From contig NZ_JANFNG010000031.1 of the NCBI RefSeq assembly GCF_024436035.1, forward strand, positions 1-64,000: 64,000 bases of DNA. Direction: 5' to 3'. Under the pieces are notes generated by a model. The model made no database searches, was not told the origin of the DNA, and worked only from the letters and a program-made list of their open reading frames with translations. Shown piece by piece: positions 26,145-34,183 of this stretch; the stretch's first letter is position 1, and every line of letters starts with the position of its first letter. The position numbers and the translations under genes were made by a program. Source of the stretch: Streptomyces humicola. Its GTDB lineage: Bacteria > Actinomycetota > Actinomycetes > Streptomycetales > Streptomycetaceae.

Positions 26145-26901
26145 GCGCACCGCCCAGCGAACCCATCCGATTGAACGGCCAAATGATCCATTCGGCCCGT
26201 CCGATCACCTTGTCCACCGGCACCGCACCTCCGCCGGGGTCGCCGAGATGATCGCGTGAATCGCTCGAATCGCTGCGGTGATCGCCCATCACCCACAGCT
26301 TCCCCTGCGGCACCACGATGTCGAACCGCACCTGGGACGGGGCGTCACCCGGATACAGATAGCTCCGCTCGTCCACCGGTCGCCCGTTCACCGTGATCCT
26401 GCCCTGCATGTCGCAGCAGGTGACGCGGTCTCCGCCGACGCCCACCACCCGCTTGATGAAATCCGTCTGCTCCGGGGGTGCGAGCCCCACCAGCCTGCCG
26501 ACGTAGCCGATGAGGCGGACCACCGGGTTCTCGGACGGCTCGTCCTGGATGAAGGAGCCCGTGCCGTCGAAGACGACCACGTCGCCGCGGTGCGGCTGGT
26601 TCCCGAAGTGGTAGGCCAGCTTGTTGACCAGTACCCGGTCGCCTATCTGCAGGGTGTTCTCCATCGACCCCGAGGGGATGACGAAGGGCTGTACCAGGAA
26701 CGCGTTGACCAGGCAGAGCACCGCGAGGCATGCGACGGCGAGGAGTCCGGCCTCCTGCCACAGCCCCAGACCGCGCCACCATACGCGTACCGTCTCCGCG
26801 CGCCCGGCTCCTGAGCGTACAACGGAGCGCGACCCCTCCGTCCGTCCTCGGGGGACGGACGAGCGATCGCGCTCCGCCAGTTCTTCCGCCTCGGTTTCCA
26901 T
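26137..26901 (-). CDS. sipW: Type I signal peptidase (first of four, SipW position)
   Basis: A 254-aa peptidase. Its cytoplasmic N-terminus of about 45 residues is charged, followed by the helix AGLLAVACLAVLCLVNAFLV. The catalytic Ser is in IPSGSMENTLQIGDRVLVNK and the Lys in DFIKRVVGVGGDRVTCCD, with MGDHRSDSSDSRDH for box E. It ends soon after WPFNRMGSLGGAHG, so unlike its three neighbours it lacks the C-terminal membrane helix. It is first in the order of transcription and overlaps sipX. Confidence 0.9.
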   Translation of the reverse strand: METEAEELAERDRSSVPRGRTEGSRSVVRSGAGRAETVRVWWRGLGLWQEAGLLAVACLAVLCLVNAFLVQPFVIPSGSMENTLQIGDRVLVNKLAYHFGNQPHRGDVVVFDGTGSFIQDEPSENPVVRLIGYVGRLVGLAPPEQTDFIKRVVGVGGDRVTCCDMQGRITVNGRPVDERSYLYPGDAPSQVRFDIVVPQGKLWVMGDHRSDSSDSRDHLGDPGGGAVPVDKVIGRAEWIIWPFNRMGSLGGAHG

Positions 26902-26964
26902 CGGGCGCAGAGCCTATCCGGCCTGTATACGCGCCCCGTAGCCACCTGGCGGCACGCGACAGCC

Positions 26965-27312
26965 TCAGCTCTCGCGCTTCTCCTTGATCTTGGCGGCCTT
27001 GCCGCGCAGCTCGCGCAGGTAGTAGAGCTTGGCGCGACGGACGTCACCGCGGGTCACGACCTCGATCTTCTCCACGATCGGGGTGTGCACCGGGAAGGTG
27101 CGCTCCACGCCGACGCCGAAGCTGACCTTGCGAGCCGTGAAGGTCTCGCGCACGCCGGAGCCCTGGCGGCGGATGACCACGCCCTTGAATTGCTGGACAC
27201 GGGAGCGGTTGCCCTCGATGACCCGGACGTGGACGTTGACGGTGTCACCCGGACGGAAGGCCGGGATGTCATCGCGCTTGGACTGCGCGTCGACGGCGTC
27301 GAGCAGGTTCAT
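26965..27312 (-). CDS. rplS: 50S ribosomal protein L19
   Basis: A 115-aa protein of standard length with the L19 sequence [37 protein letters not shown] and the lysine-rich end [17 protein letters not shown]. It sits at the interface of the two subunits. The frame is open upstream, but ATG at 27312 begins the family sequence [11 protein letters not shown] 132-bp gap after trmD suggests an independent promoter. The sip genes follow it. Confidence 0.96.
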   Translation of the reverse strand: MNLLDAVDAQSKRDDIPAFRPGDTVNVHVRVIEGNRSRVQQFKGVVIRRQGSGVRETFTARKVSFGVGVERTFPVHTPIVEKIEVVTRGDVRRAKLYYLRELRGKAAKIKEKRES

Positions 27313-27444
27313 GGTCTCTGCTTTCCTCGCTGATGCCACAGGTCATCAGCGGTATGTCGTGTATCAGATCGGGTGTACCGCTTCACCCGCCGGGCGTCGG
27401 TCCCCCTGTGGCAGGGGCGCCGGGCTGGCGTAAGGCACAGCGGC

Positions 27445-28257
27445 CTATTCTTCCATGGTCGGCGCCGCTCGCCCAAATCGCCCGTCTGCCTGCTCGGTCC
27501 AGCCGAGTTCGGCGAGCAGCGCGCGGTCGTGCTGGTCGAGCGCGGCGGGGTCGCAGCGCTCGACCAGATCCGGGCGGTTGGCGCAGGTACGGCGGAAGGC
27601 CTGGTCGCGGCGCCAGCGCGCGATCTTCCCGTGGTGGCCGCTGAGAAGCACCTCGGGGATCGTCCGGTCCCGCCACACCGGCGGCTTGGTGTAGACGGGG
27701 CCCTCCAGCAGGTCGGCCATCGCACCGGGTGAGAAGGAGTCGTCCCGGTGGGATTCGGCGTTGCCGAGCACACCGGGCAGCAGCCGCGCGACGGCCTCAG
27801 TGATCACCAGCACCGCGGCCTCTCCGCCGGCCAGCACGTAGTCGCCGATGGAGACCTCGTGGACCTCCCAGCGCTCGGCGTACTCGTCGATCACCCGGCG
27901 GTCGATGCCCTCGTACCGGGCGGGCGCGAAGACCAGCCACGGCCGCTGCGACAGCTCGACAGCGAGCTCCTGGGTGAACGGGCGGCCGCTCGGCGTCGGG
28001 ACGACGAGCACGGGTTCGCGGCCGTCGCCCGACGCGCGGACGGCGTCGAGCGCCTCGCCCCACGGCTCCGGCTTCATGACCATGCCGGGGCCGCCGCCGT
28101 ACGGCGTGTCGTCGACGGTCTTGTGCTTGTCGTGGGCCCAGTCGCGCAGGTCGTGGACACGGACGTCCAGCAGGCCACGTGCGCGCGCCTTGCCGACCAG
28201 TGAGACGTTCAGCGGCTCCAGGTACTCGGGGAAGATCGTGACGACGTCGATCCGCAT
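27445..28257 (-). CDS. trmD: tRNA (guanine-37-N1)-methyltransferase TrmD
   Basis: A 270-aa SPOUT methyltransferase that makes m1G37 to prevent frameshifting. The trefoil-knot SAM site is visible in VVPTPSGRPFTQELA, YEGIDRRVIDEYAERWEVHE and SIGDYVLAGGEAAVLVI. The N-terminus is [16 protein letters not shown]. The ATG overlaps the rimM stop (TGATG), showing coupling in the rpsP operon. Confidence 0.96.
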   Translation of the reverse strand: MRIDVVTIFPEYLEPLNVSLVGKARARGLLDVRVHDLRDWAHDKHKTVDDTPYGGGPGMVMKPEPWGEALDAVRASGDGREPVLVVPTPSGRPFTQELAVELSQRPWLVFAPARYEGIDRRVIDEYAERWEVHEVSIGDYVLAGGEAAVLVITEAVARLLPGVLGNAESHRDDSFSPGAMADLLEGPVYTKPPVWRDRTIPEVLLSGHHGKIARWRRDQAFRRTCANRPDLVERCDPAALDQHDRALLAELGWTEQADGRFGRAAPTMEE

Positions 28258-28808
28258 CAGCTCTCGTCCCGCTCCCGAGCACTCGCGACCTGCACCTCTG
28301 CCTCGTCCAGCAGGCCGGGCGGAGGGGTGATTACGGCGCGCTGCAGCTTCAGGTCGATCTCCGGGACGATCTCGGAGACGAACGGCACCATGAGCTCGCT
28401 GCCGTCAGGGCGCCTGACCACCAGGAGGTCCTGGTACGGGAGGTGGGAGATCTCGGCGATCCGTCCCACCTCGGTGCCGTCGGAGGTCACCACGTCCAGG
28501 TCGATGAGCTGATGGTCGTAGTACTCCTCGGGGTCCTCCGGCGTCTCGTCCGGGTCCACCTCGGCGATGAGCAGGGTGTTGCGCAGCGCCTCGGCACCGT
28601 TGCGGTCCATCACTCCCTCGAAGCGCAGCAGCAGGCGGCCGCTGTGCACGCGCCCGGACGCGATGATGAGGGGGCCGGCCGACGCCGGTTCGGTGGCCAG
28701 CACGGCGCCCGGCGCGAGCCGCGACTCCGGCTCGTCCGTGCGGACCTCGACCGTGACTTCGCCCTTGATCCCATGGGCGCGGCCGATGCGGCCGACTACC
28801 AACTGCAC
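28257..28808 (-). CDS. rimM: Ribosome maturation factor RimM
   Basis: A 183-aa 30S assembly factor. The N-terminal beta-barrel has [20 protein letters not shown]. The C-terminal PRC-barrel contains [20 protein letters not shown] and [16 protein letters not shown] at 28808 is preceded by GAGAGGTGG and starts just at the conserved [12 protein letters not shown]. The longer frame to 28940 is not supported. Its stop overlaps the trmD start. Confidence 0.94.
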   Translation of the reverse strand: MQLVVGRIGRAHGIKGEVTVEVRTDEPESRLAPGAVLATEPASAGPLIIASGRVHSGRLLLRFEGVMDRNGAEALRNTLLIAEVDPDETPEDPEEYYDHQLIDLDVVTSDGTEVGRIAEISHLPYQDLLVVRRPDGSELMVPFVSEIVPEIDLKLQRAVITPPPGLLDEAEVQVASARERDES

Positions 28809-28920
28809 TTGGGCCACCTCTCGGTGCGAGTAAACGGCACGGGCCGGGGCGGCTGGTGCCGTCCCCGCCCCGCGCCGGTGATGAGGGCCGGGGCGGTCGT
28901 GCCCCGGGAAACCCTTGTGT

Positions 28921-29160
28921 TCAGCGGACGTGGTCCACATCGACGAGGTCGACGCGGACGCCGCGGCCGCCGAGAGCGCTCACGACGGTGCGCAGGGCGC
29001 GGGCGGTGCGGCCGTTGCGGCCGATCACCTTGCCGAGGTCGTCGGGGTGGACCCGTACCTCGAGCACACGCCCGCGGCGCAGCGTACGTGAAGCGACCTG
29101 TACGTCATCGGGGTTGTCGACGATGCCCTTCACGAGGTGCTCGAGAGCCTCCTCGAGCAT
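28921..29160 (-). CDS. khpA: KH-domain RNA-binding protein KhpA
   Basis: A 79-aa single KH domain (former YlqC). The GxxG RNA-binding loop reads [14 protein letters not shown]. It starts 2 bp after the rpsP stop and belongs to the rpsP-khpA-rimM-trmD operon. In other Gram-positive bacteria it pairs with KhpB (Jag) to bind small RNAs and mRNAs. Confidence 0.93.
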   Translation of the reverse strand: MLEEALEHLVKGIVDNPDDVQVASRTLRRGRVLEVRVHPDDLGKVIGRNGRTARALRTVVSALGGRGVRVDLVDVDHVR

Positions 29161-29162
29161 GG

Positions 29163-29621
29163 TCAGGCCTCGGTCGGCTCGGCGGACCCAGCAGCCGCGT
29201 CCGCAGCCGCTGCGTCCCCGGAGTCTGCCTTCTTCTCGGACTTCTTCGCCTTGGGGGTGATCGCCTCGCCCTTGGGCTCGTCCGACACCTCCTTGGCGGC
29301 CGCCTCGAAGAGCGCACGCTTGTCGGCCTTCGGCTCGGCGACGAGCATCGGGGCCGGAGCCGGCAGGCCCTTGAACTTCTGCCAGTCGCCGGTCACCTTG
29401 AGGATCGCCTGCACGGGCTCGGTCGGCTGAGCGCCGACGCCCAGCCAGTACTGGACGCGCTCGCTGTCCACCTTGATGAAGGACGGGTTCTCCATCGGGT
29501 GGTACAGGCCGATCTCCTCGATCGCCCGGCCGTCGCGGCGGGTACGGGAGTCGGCGACGATGATGCGGTAGTGAGGCGAACGGATCTTGCCCAGACGCTT
29601 CAGCTTGATCTTCACTGCCAC
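29163..29621 (-). CDS. rpsP: 30S ribosomal protein S16
   Basis: A 152-aa protein with core [20 protein letters not shown] and [20 protein letters not shown]. The core ends near residue 85. The remaining 65 residues are a lysine-, alanine- and glutamate-rich tail ([18 protein letters not shown]), longer than in E. coli and usual in Streptomyces. GTG at 29621 precedes [14 protein letters not shown] lies 11 bp upstream. Confidence 0.96.
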   Translation of the reverse strand: MAVKIKLKRLGKIRSPHYRIIVADSRTRRDGRAIEEIGLYHPMENPSFIKVDSERVQYWLGVGAQPTEPVQAILKVTGDWQKFKGLPAPAPMLVAEPKADKRALFEAAAKEVSDEPKGEAITPKAKKSEKKADSGDAAAADAAAGSAEPTEA

Positions 29622-29874
29622 GGGAGTGGGTTCTCCTGGTCTTGACGTGGTTGGGCACACCAGGTCACCACGTGGGGTTGTGGGAGCCGGATGCCCGACG
29701 GACGCGTCAGCCGAAGGAGAGAGGGGTCCTGCACGGCTGCCGAGTGCTCAGCTGACCATTCTGCCATACGGAGCCGGCCGCGCCGCACGCGGGGACCGGC
29801 GCGACCGCCCCGTCGGCTGCCATGGTCTTCTGCCGTCTTCTGCCGTCGTCCGCCGTCAGTGTGATCGGCCGCCG

Positions 29875-30465
29875 TCAGCCGACCCCGACCACTTCCGGAA
29901 TGCGGAACGGCTGCCCGCACGCCCCGCACATGATCGGCGCCTTGGCGAGCACCGACGGGACGACCCGGACGTTCCGCCCGCACTCGCACACCGCCTTGAC
30001 GCGTACGCCGCCGCCCGACGAACCGTGTCGAGCCGCAGGCCCGCGGAAGGAGCGGGCGGAGTCGGAGGCCGTCGCCACGACGTGCGCCTTGAGCGCGCGC
30101 TGGAGGCGTTCGATCGTCGAGCGGTAGCGCCTGCGCGTCTCGGGGCGCATGACGACCAACGAGAACCCGCTGCTCGCATGCGGCTCCTCGGCATGGTCGA
30201 GGCCGAGCTCGTCGGCGATCGCCAGGAAGCGGCGGTTGTGGTAGCGGCCGGCGCGCGAGGTGTCGCGGATGCCGCGTGCGGCGGCGATCCCGTGTACGGC
30301 CTCGTGCAGCAGCCTTTCGAAGGAGAGCTCCGTCCCGCAGGCGGACGAGGACTCCCCGATGAGGGATTCGGGCGCGGCCAGATCCGGCAGTTCCGGGTGG
30401 TGCCGTTGAATGTCGGCCCACGCGACTGCCAGCTCGGCGGCGAGGACTGGTGGTGTCGTGCTCAC
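29875..30465 (-). CDS. SprT-like zinc metalloprotein with C-terminal zinc ribbon
   Basis: A 196-aa protein (GTG start) in a frame open to 30549. The centre carries HEAVHGIAAARGIRD, an HExxH metalloprotease-like motif of the SprT kind (near residue 77). The C-terminus has paired cysteines, CECG and CGACG, spaced like a zinc ribbon. Homologous-looking proteins are described only as SprT-like or hypothetical. The GTG at 30465 lacks a ribosome site. An A/T-rich AAAATAATT just upstream (about 30529-30521 on the minus strand) looks like a -10 region, so the transcript could be short-leadered. Function is unknown. Confidence 0.65.
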   Translation of the reverse strand: MSTTPPVLAAELAVAWADIQRHHPELPDLAAPESLIGESSSACGTELSFERLLHEAVHGIAAARGIRDTSRAGRYHNRRFLAIADELGLDHAEEPHASSGFSLVVMRPETRRRYRSTIERLQRALKAHVVATASDSARSFRGPAARHGSSGGGVRVKAVCECGRNVRVVPSVLAKAPIMCGACGQPFRIPEVVGVG

Positions 30466-30648
30466 GTCGTGACAACGAGGAGAGGGGTCATGGTGTTCCG
30501 ATTCCGGGGCCATCCCAATTATTTTGCACGTACTCGTCAGTTCACCCACAGACGGAGTCTGCTGATGATACAGGCTTAATACGTTCGCGGGAGGACGGGT
30601 GTGGACGTCTATGGATGAGCTGTGCGTCTTCTATCAAGCGGCAATAAG

Positions 30649-30680
30649 ACGGGGCGTACTGCCGTAGCAGTACGCCCCGT
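30649..30680 (-). terminator. Terminator of proS
   Basis: A perfect 14-bp stem (ACGGGGCGTACTGC 30649-30662 with 30667-30680) and CGTA loop, 48 bp after the proS stop. On the minus strand it is followed by CTTATTG. Confidence 0.85.
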
Positions 30681-30728
30681 TCATTCCCAGGTCGTGCGCG
30701 CCCGGGCCCTGCGCGGTCGGTCAGTCCG

Positions 30729-32141
30729 TCAGTAGGCCCGTGCGACGAGAGCGACGTTACCCGGTGCGTCATCCGCGTCCGGCACCGACCCGTCCTCTGC
30801 GACCAAGCACCGCACCGTGATCCCGTGCTCGGCGAGCTTCGCCTCGCCCTCCGGGCCGAGGTCGGCCCAGCGGATCCGCGCCCAGCCGGTGGCGGCGGCC
30901 TCCGAGGCCTCGGCGATCGTGGTGACATCGGCGGTGCGCGACTCGCGCAGTTCCCGCGACTCCTTCAGCAGCAGCGCCTGGTCGTCGTCCAGGACCTTGG
31001 GCAGCAGGGAGGCGAGCGCGTCGATCGCGACCGGCTCCTTGCCCCCAGGGATGCGGCGGGCCAGCATCGCGGTGCCGCTCTCCAGGTCGCGCGGGCCCAC
31101 CTCGATGCGCACCGGTACGCCCTTGAGCTCCCAGTCGACGGCGCGCCGCCCGAACGGGGCGTCGGTGCGGTCGTCCACCCGCACCCGGACGCCGGTGGCC
31201 TTCAGCCGCTCGCCGATCTCGCGCACCTTGGCGAGCACCGCCTCGTCGCCCTTGATCGCCAGCACGACGGCCTGGACCGGCGCCAGGCGCGGCGGCACGC
31301 GCAGGCCGTTGTCGTCGCCGTGCGTCATGATCAGGCCGCCGACCATGCGGGTCGAGGTGCCCCAGGAGGTCTGCCAGACCAGCTCCTGCTTGCCGTCGGC
31401 CGAGAGGTACTGCGTGTTGAAGGCCTTGGCGAAGTTCTGGCCCAGCTCATGGCTGGTGCCCATCTGCAGCGCCTTGCCGTCCCGCATCATCGCTTCGAGG
31501 GTGAGGGTGTTGACCGCTCCGGCGAACCGCTCCTGCGCGGTCTTGCGGCCGAGCACCACGTCGATGGCGAGCACGTCGGTCATGAAGTCGCCGTAGACAT
31601 GGCGGTGGATGCGGGCCGCGTAATCGCGCGCGTCCTCGTAGGTGGCGTGGCAGGTGTGGCCCTCCTGCCACAGGAACTCCGTGGTGCGCAGGAAGACGCG
31701 GGGGCGCAGCTCCCAACGCACCACGTTGGCCCACTGGTTGACCAGCAGCGGCAGGTCACGGTAGCTCTGCACCCACTTGGAGAAGTACTCGTTGACGATC
31801 GTCTCCGAGGTGGGCCGGACGACGACCGGCTCCTCGAGGTCCTTGCCTCCCGCGTGGGTGACGACGGCCAACTCGGGGGCGAAGCCCTCGACGTGCTCAG
31901 CCTCCTTGGTGAGGTAGGACTGCGGGATGAAGAGCGGGAAGTAGGCGTTCTCCGCGCCCGCCTCCTTGATCCGCGCGTCCATCTCCTGCTGCATCCGCTC
32001 CCACAGGCCGTACCCGTACGGTCGGACGACCATGGTGCCGCGCACCGGGCCGTTGTCGGCCAGCTCGGCCTTGTTGATCAGGTCCTGGTACCAGCGCGGG
32101 AAGTCTTCCGCCTGGGGCGTGAGTACGGGTGCCTTTGCCAT
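30729..32141 (-). CDS. proS: Proline--tRNA ligase, short archaeal/eukaryotic-type
   Basis: A 470-aa class II aminoacyl-tRNA synthetase without the bacterial editing insertion. Motif 2 is seen as VVRWELRPRVFLRTTEFLWQ with EGHTCHATYEDA following, and motif 3 region as GGLIMTHGDDNGLRVPPRLA. VVRPTSETIVNEYFSKW is also diagnostic. ATG at 32141 begins MAKAPVLTPQAEDFPRWYQD. There is no Shine-Dalgarno sequence before it. The frame extends 252 bp further upstream without homology. Confidence 0.93.
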   Translation of the reverse strand: MAKAPVLTPQAEDFPRWYQDLINKAELADNGPVRGTMVVRPYGYGLWERMQQEMDARIKEAGAENAYFPLFIPQSYLTKEAEHVEGFAPELAVVTHAGGKDLEEPVVVRPTSETIVNEYFSKWVQSYRDLPLLVNQWANVVRWELRPRVFLRTTEFLWQEGHTCHATYEDARDYAARIHRHVYGDFMTDVLAIDVVLGRKTAQERFAGAVNTLTLEAMMRDGKALQMGTSHELGQNFAKAFNTQYLSADGKQELVWQTSWGTSTRMVGGLIMTHGDDNGLRVPPRLAPVQAVVLAIKGDEAVLAKVREIGERLKATGVRVRVDDRTDAPFGRRAVDWELKGVPVRIEVGPRDLESGTAMLARRIPGGKEPVAIDALASLLPKVLDDDQALLLKESRELRESRTADVTTIAEASEAAATGWARIRWADLGPEGEAKLAEHGITVRCLVAEDGSVPDADDAPGNVALVARAY

Positions 32142-32386
32142 GGCGCAGATCGTACGGTGACCGGGCCGGGGACCGTGAATCGATATCCCCGTCGGGTCCG
32201 TACCGCCGCTGACCTGCTTCCGCAACCCGGCGCCCGGGAGGCAGCGGGAGGCGTCCGCGCCTACTCTCTGGACGAGGGGCCGAACGACCTCTGGACGGGG
32301 GGCCGGAACGGGAGTTGTCTGGCCTTGCGGGACCACCAAGCCATACGGGGGCAAGCAACGGCGACTCGGCGGATTGGGGCTGCTCG

Positions 32387-33214
32387 ATGACACCTACGCT
32401 CGTACCGGGACGCATGGACCGCGCCGACGCCAGGGCGCGGGATTGGGCGGAGATCCAGGAGCGGATGCTCGTACCGCTCTACGAGGCCGTGTACGAACGG
32501 CTCGACGTCGGTCGTCATACGCGTCTGCTGGGCCTCGGCTGCGGCTCCGGACTCGCGCTGCTGATGGCCGCCGCGCGCGGCGCCACCGTCACGGGCGTGG
32601 ATCTCGACGAGCGGCGTCTCGCCCTGGCCCGCGAACGGCTCCTGCCCGAGCCGCAGCGAGGCACCACGGGATGCAGCGCGCAGGCGCAGCTGCTCTGCGG
32701 CGGGCCCGAGCGGGCCTACCAGCACACCGGGAGCCTCTACACGATGGTGACCGCCTTCGAGCCGGCCACGCCCCGTACCGAGCTGGCTCCCGCGCTGATC
32801 GACGCGGCCCGGCTCGCCGGGCGCGGCAGTCCCGTGGTGCTCGCCGGATGGGGTCCGCCGGAACGGTGCGCGACGGCGCGGGTGCTCCGGATGGCGGAAC
32901 GTCTCGCCGAGCCGGGACGGCGGCCTGGCAGCGAGCCCGCGCGGGTGAGCGGGCGGGACGACCTGGAGGAGCTGGCGCGGGCGGCCGGGCTCGGGCTGGA
33001 CGGGTCGGGGCGGGTGGCGTGCCCGTTCGCGTACCCGGACATGGACAGCGCGGTGCGCGGGCTGTTCTCGACGGGCCTGTTCGACCAGGCCGTGGCGGCG
33101 AGCGACCGGACGCAGGTGGAGAAGGAGCTGACGGAGGCGCTACACCCGTACCGGCACCCGGACGGCACGGTGCGCATGGACAACGTCTTCCGCTATCTGA
33201 TCGCCCGGGTCTGA
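32387..33214 (+). CDS. SAM-dependent methyltransferase (class I)
   Basis: A 275-aa protein with the class I SAM motif RLLGLGCGSGLALLMAAARG (near residue 48) followed by VTGVDLDERRLALARERL with the acidic ribose-binding residue. The catalytic half is not diagnostic. It ends with a helical segment and the phrase MDNVFRYLIARV. ATG at 32387 is chosen because it begins the conserved-looking part. The ribosome site is weak (GGGG). It is divergent from proS. Substrate is unknown. Confidence 0.75.
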   Translation: MTPTLVPGRMDRADARARDWAEIQERMLVPLYEAVYERLDVGRHTRLLGLGCGSGLALLMAAARGATVTGVDLDERRLALARERLLPEPQRGTTGCSAQAQLLCGGPERAYQHTGSLYTMVTAFEPATPRTELAPALIDAARLAGRGSPVVLAGWGPPERCATARVLRMAERLAEPGRRPGSEPARVSGRDDLEELARAAGLGLDGSGRVACPFAYPDMDSAVRGLFSTGLFDQAVAASDRTQVEKELTEALHPYRHPDGTVRMDNVFRYLIARV

Positions 33215-33248
33215 GCCTCGCCCGGGCGGGCGTTTCCGGCCTGCGGCT

Positions 33249-33566
33249 TCAGGCCTCCGGCTTGGGGATGAGGGGGATTCCGGCGGTGCGGTAGGCCTCG
33301 TCCTCCTCCAGGGTCTCCTGCTCCAGCAGGGCCGTCGTGAGCGCGTCGAACTTGGGCCGGTGTTCGGTGAGCAGCCGGCAGGCGCGGTCGTAGCACTCGT
33401 CGACGATCCGCCGCATCTCATCGTCCACCGCGTCGAGCGTGGCAGGTGCGGCGGCGAGCCGGTATGCCTGCCTGCGGCGCGGCGGCTGCGGTGGGGACGG
33501 CGGCGGGGCGCCTTCGGACCGCCACGGCTGGTCAGGGCTCTGTCGGGGCGGTACGGAATCGAGCAT
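33249..33566 (-). CDS. Small protein resembling the C-terminal tail of FtsH (M41) proteases
   Basis: A 105-aa protein. The first 40 residues are proline-rich and disordered. The rest is helical: DEMRRIVDECYDRACRLLTE, then ALTTALLEQETLEEDEAY. This matches the pattern of the last helices of FtsH (E-I-R-R-I-I-D-E ... L-L-E-x-E-T-L). No AAA or HEAGH region is present here, so it is either a stand-alone helical-tail protein or the remnant of an ftsH gene. It is followed on the minus strand by nothing until the proS promoter region. Confidence 0.55.
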   Translation of the reverse strand: MLDSVPPRQSPDQPWRSEGAPPPSPPQPPRRRQAYRLAAAPATLDAVDDEMRRIVDECYDRACRLLTEHRPKFDALTTALLEQETLEEDEAYRTAGIPLIPKPEA

Positions 33567-33648
33567 GTCCGGATAATGCTGACATGGCGCCGCGGCAGGC
33601 CCGGCGCGATCTGCCGGACAGGCACCCGCACGGACGCTGCAGACCGGC

Positions 33649-34164
33649 CTACAGCCCCGGCCATTCGTCGGCGGTGATCGCGTAGCGCTCGTGATCGCGC
33701 CATGCGTCGTTGATGTACAGCATGCGCGGCGAGAACCCCTCGTAGCGGAAGCCTAGGCGCTTGGCGAGCGCGATGGAGCGGGTGTTCTCCGGCTGCACGT
33801 TGATCTCCAGGCGGTGCAGCCCGAGCCCGTCCGGCTGCGCGGCGAAGCATGCCTGGACGACCCGGCGCATCCCCTCGGTCATGCGTCCCGTGCCCGCATA
33901 CGGCAGATACGAGTCGTAGCCGAGCACGGCGCAGCGGAAACGCCCCCGCACGATGTTGGCGACGTTGCACTTGCCGACGATGCCGCCATCCTCGTCGTCG
34001 ATGATCAGGAAGGTGCGCAGGCCGGGCCCCTGACGGCGCAGCAGATCGGCGAGCCCGTCGGGTTCGACCGGATTCCAGGCCCCGATGTGCTCGGCGGAAC
34101 GCACGACCGCCTCGGCGTACGCCGGCGCGTCGGATGCCCGGGGTGGTCGGATGTGCACGGTCAT
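33649..34164 (-). CDS. GNAT family N-acetyltransferase (RimJ/RimL type)
   Basis: A 171-aa acetyltransferase. The sequence follows the RimJ/RimL pattern: VHIRPPRASDAPAYAEAV at the start, LPYAGTGRMTEGMRRVVQAC for the acetyl-CoA-binding motif A, HRLEINVQPENTRSIALAKR and LGFRYEGFSPRMLYINDAWR. Such enzymes acetylate N-termini of ribosomal or other proteins, or small amines. It begins 19 bp after ffh on the same strand and is probably co-transcribed. Substrate unknown. Confidence 0.85.
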   Translation of the reverse strand: MTVHIRPPRASDAPAYAEAVVRSAEHIGAWNPVEPDGLADLLRRQGPGLRTFLIIDDEDGGIVGKCNVANIVRGRFRCAVLGYDSYLPYAGTGRMTEGMRRVVQACFAAQPDGLGLHRLEINVQPENTRSIALAKRLGFRYEGFSPRMLYINDAWRDHERYAITADEWPGL

Positions 34165-34183
34165 GCTCGGCTGCTCACCATAC

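Noticed and set aside
27313-27444. Ribosomal-protein leader element before rplS
   Set aside because: No clear hairpin or L19-type motif could be recognised in the 132-bp gap.
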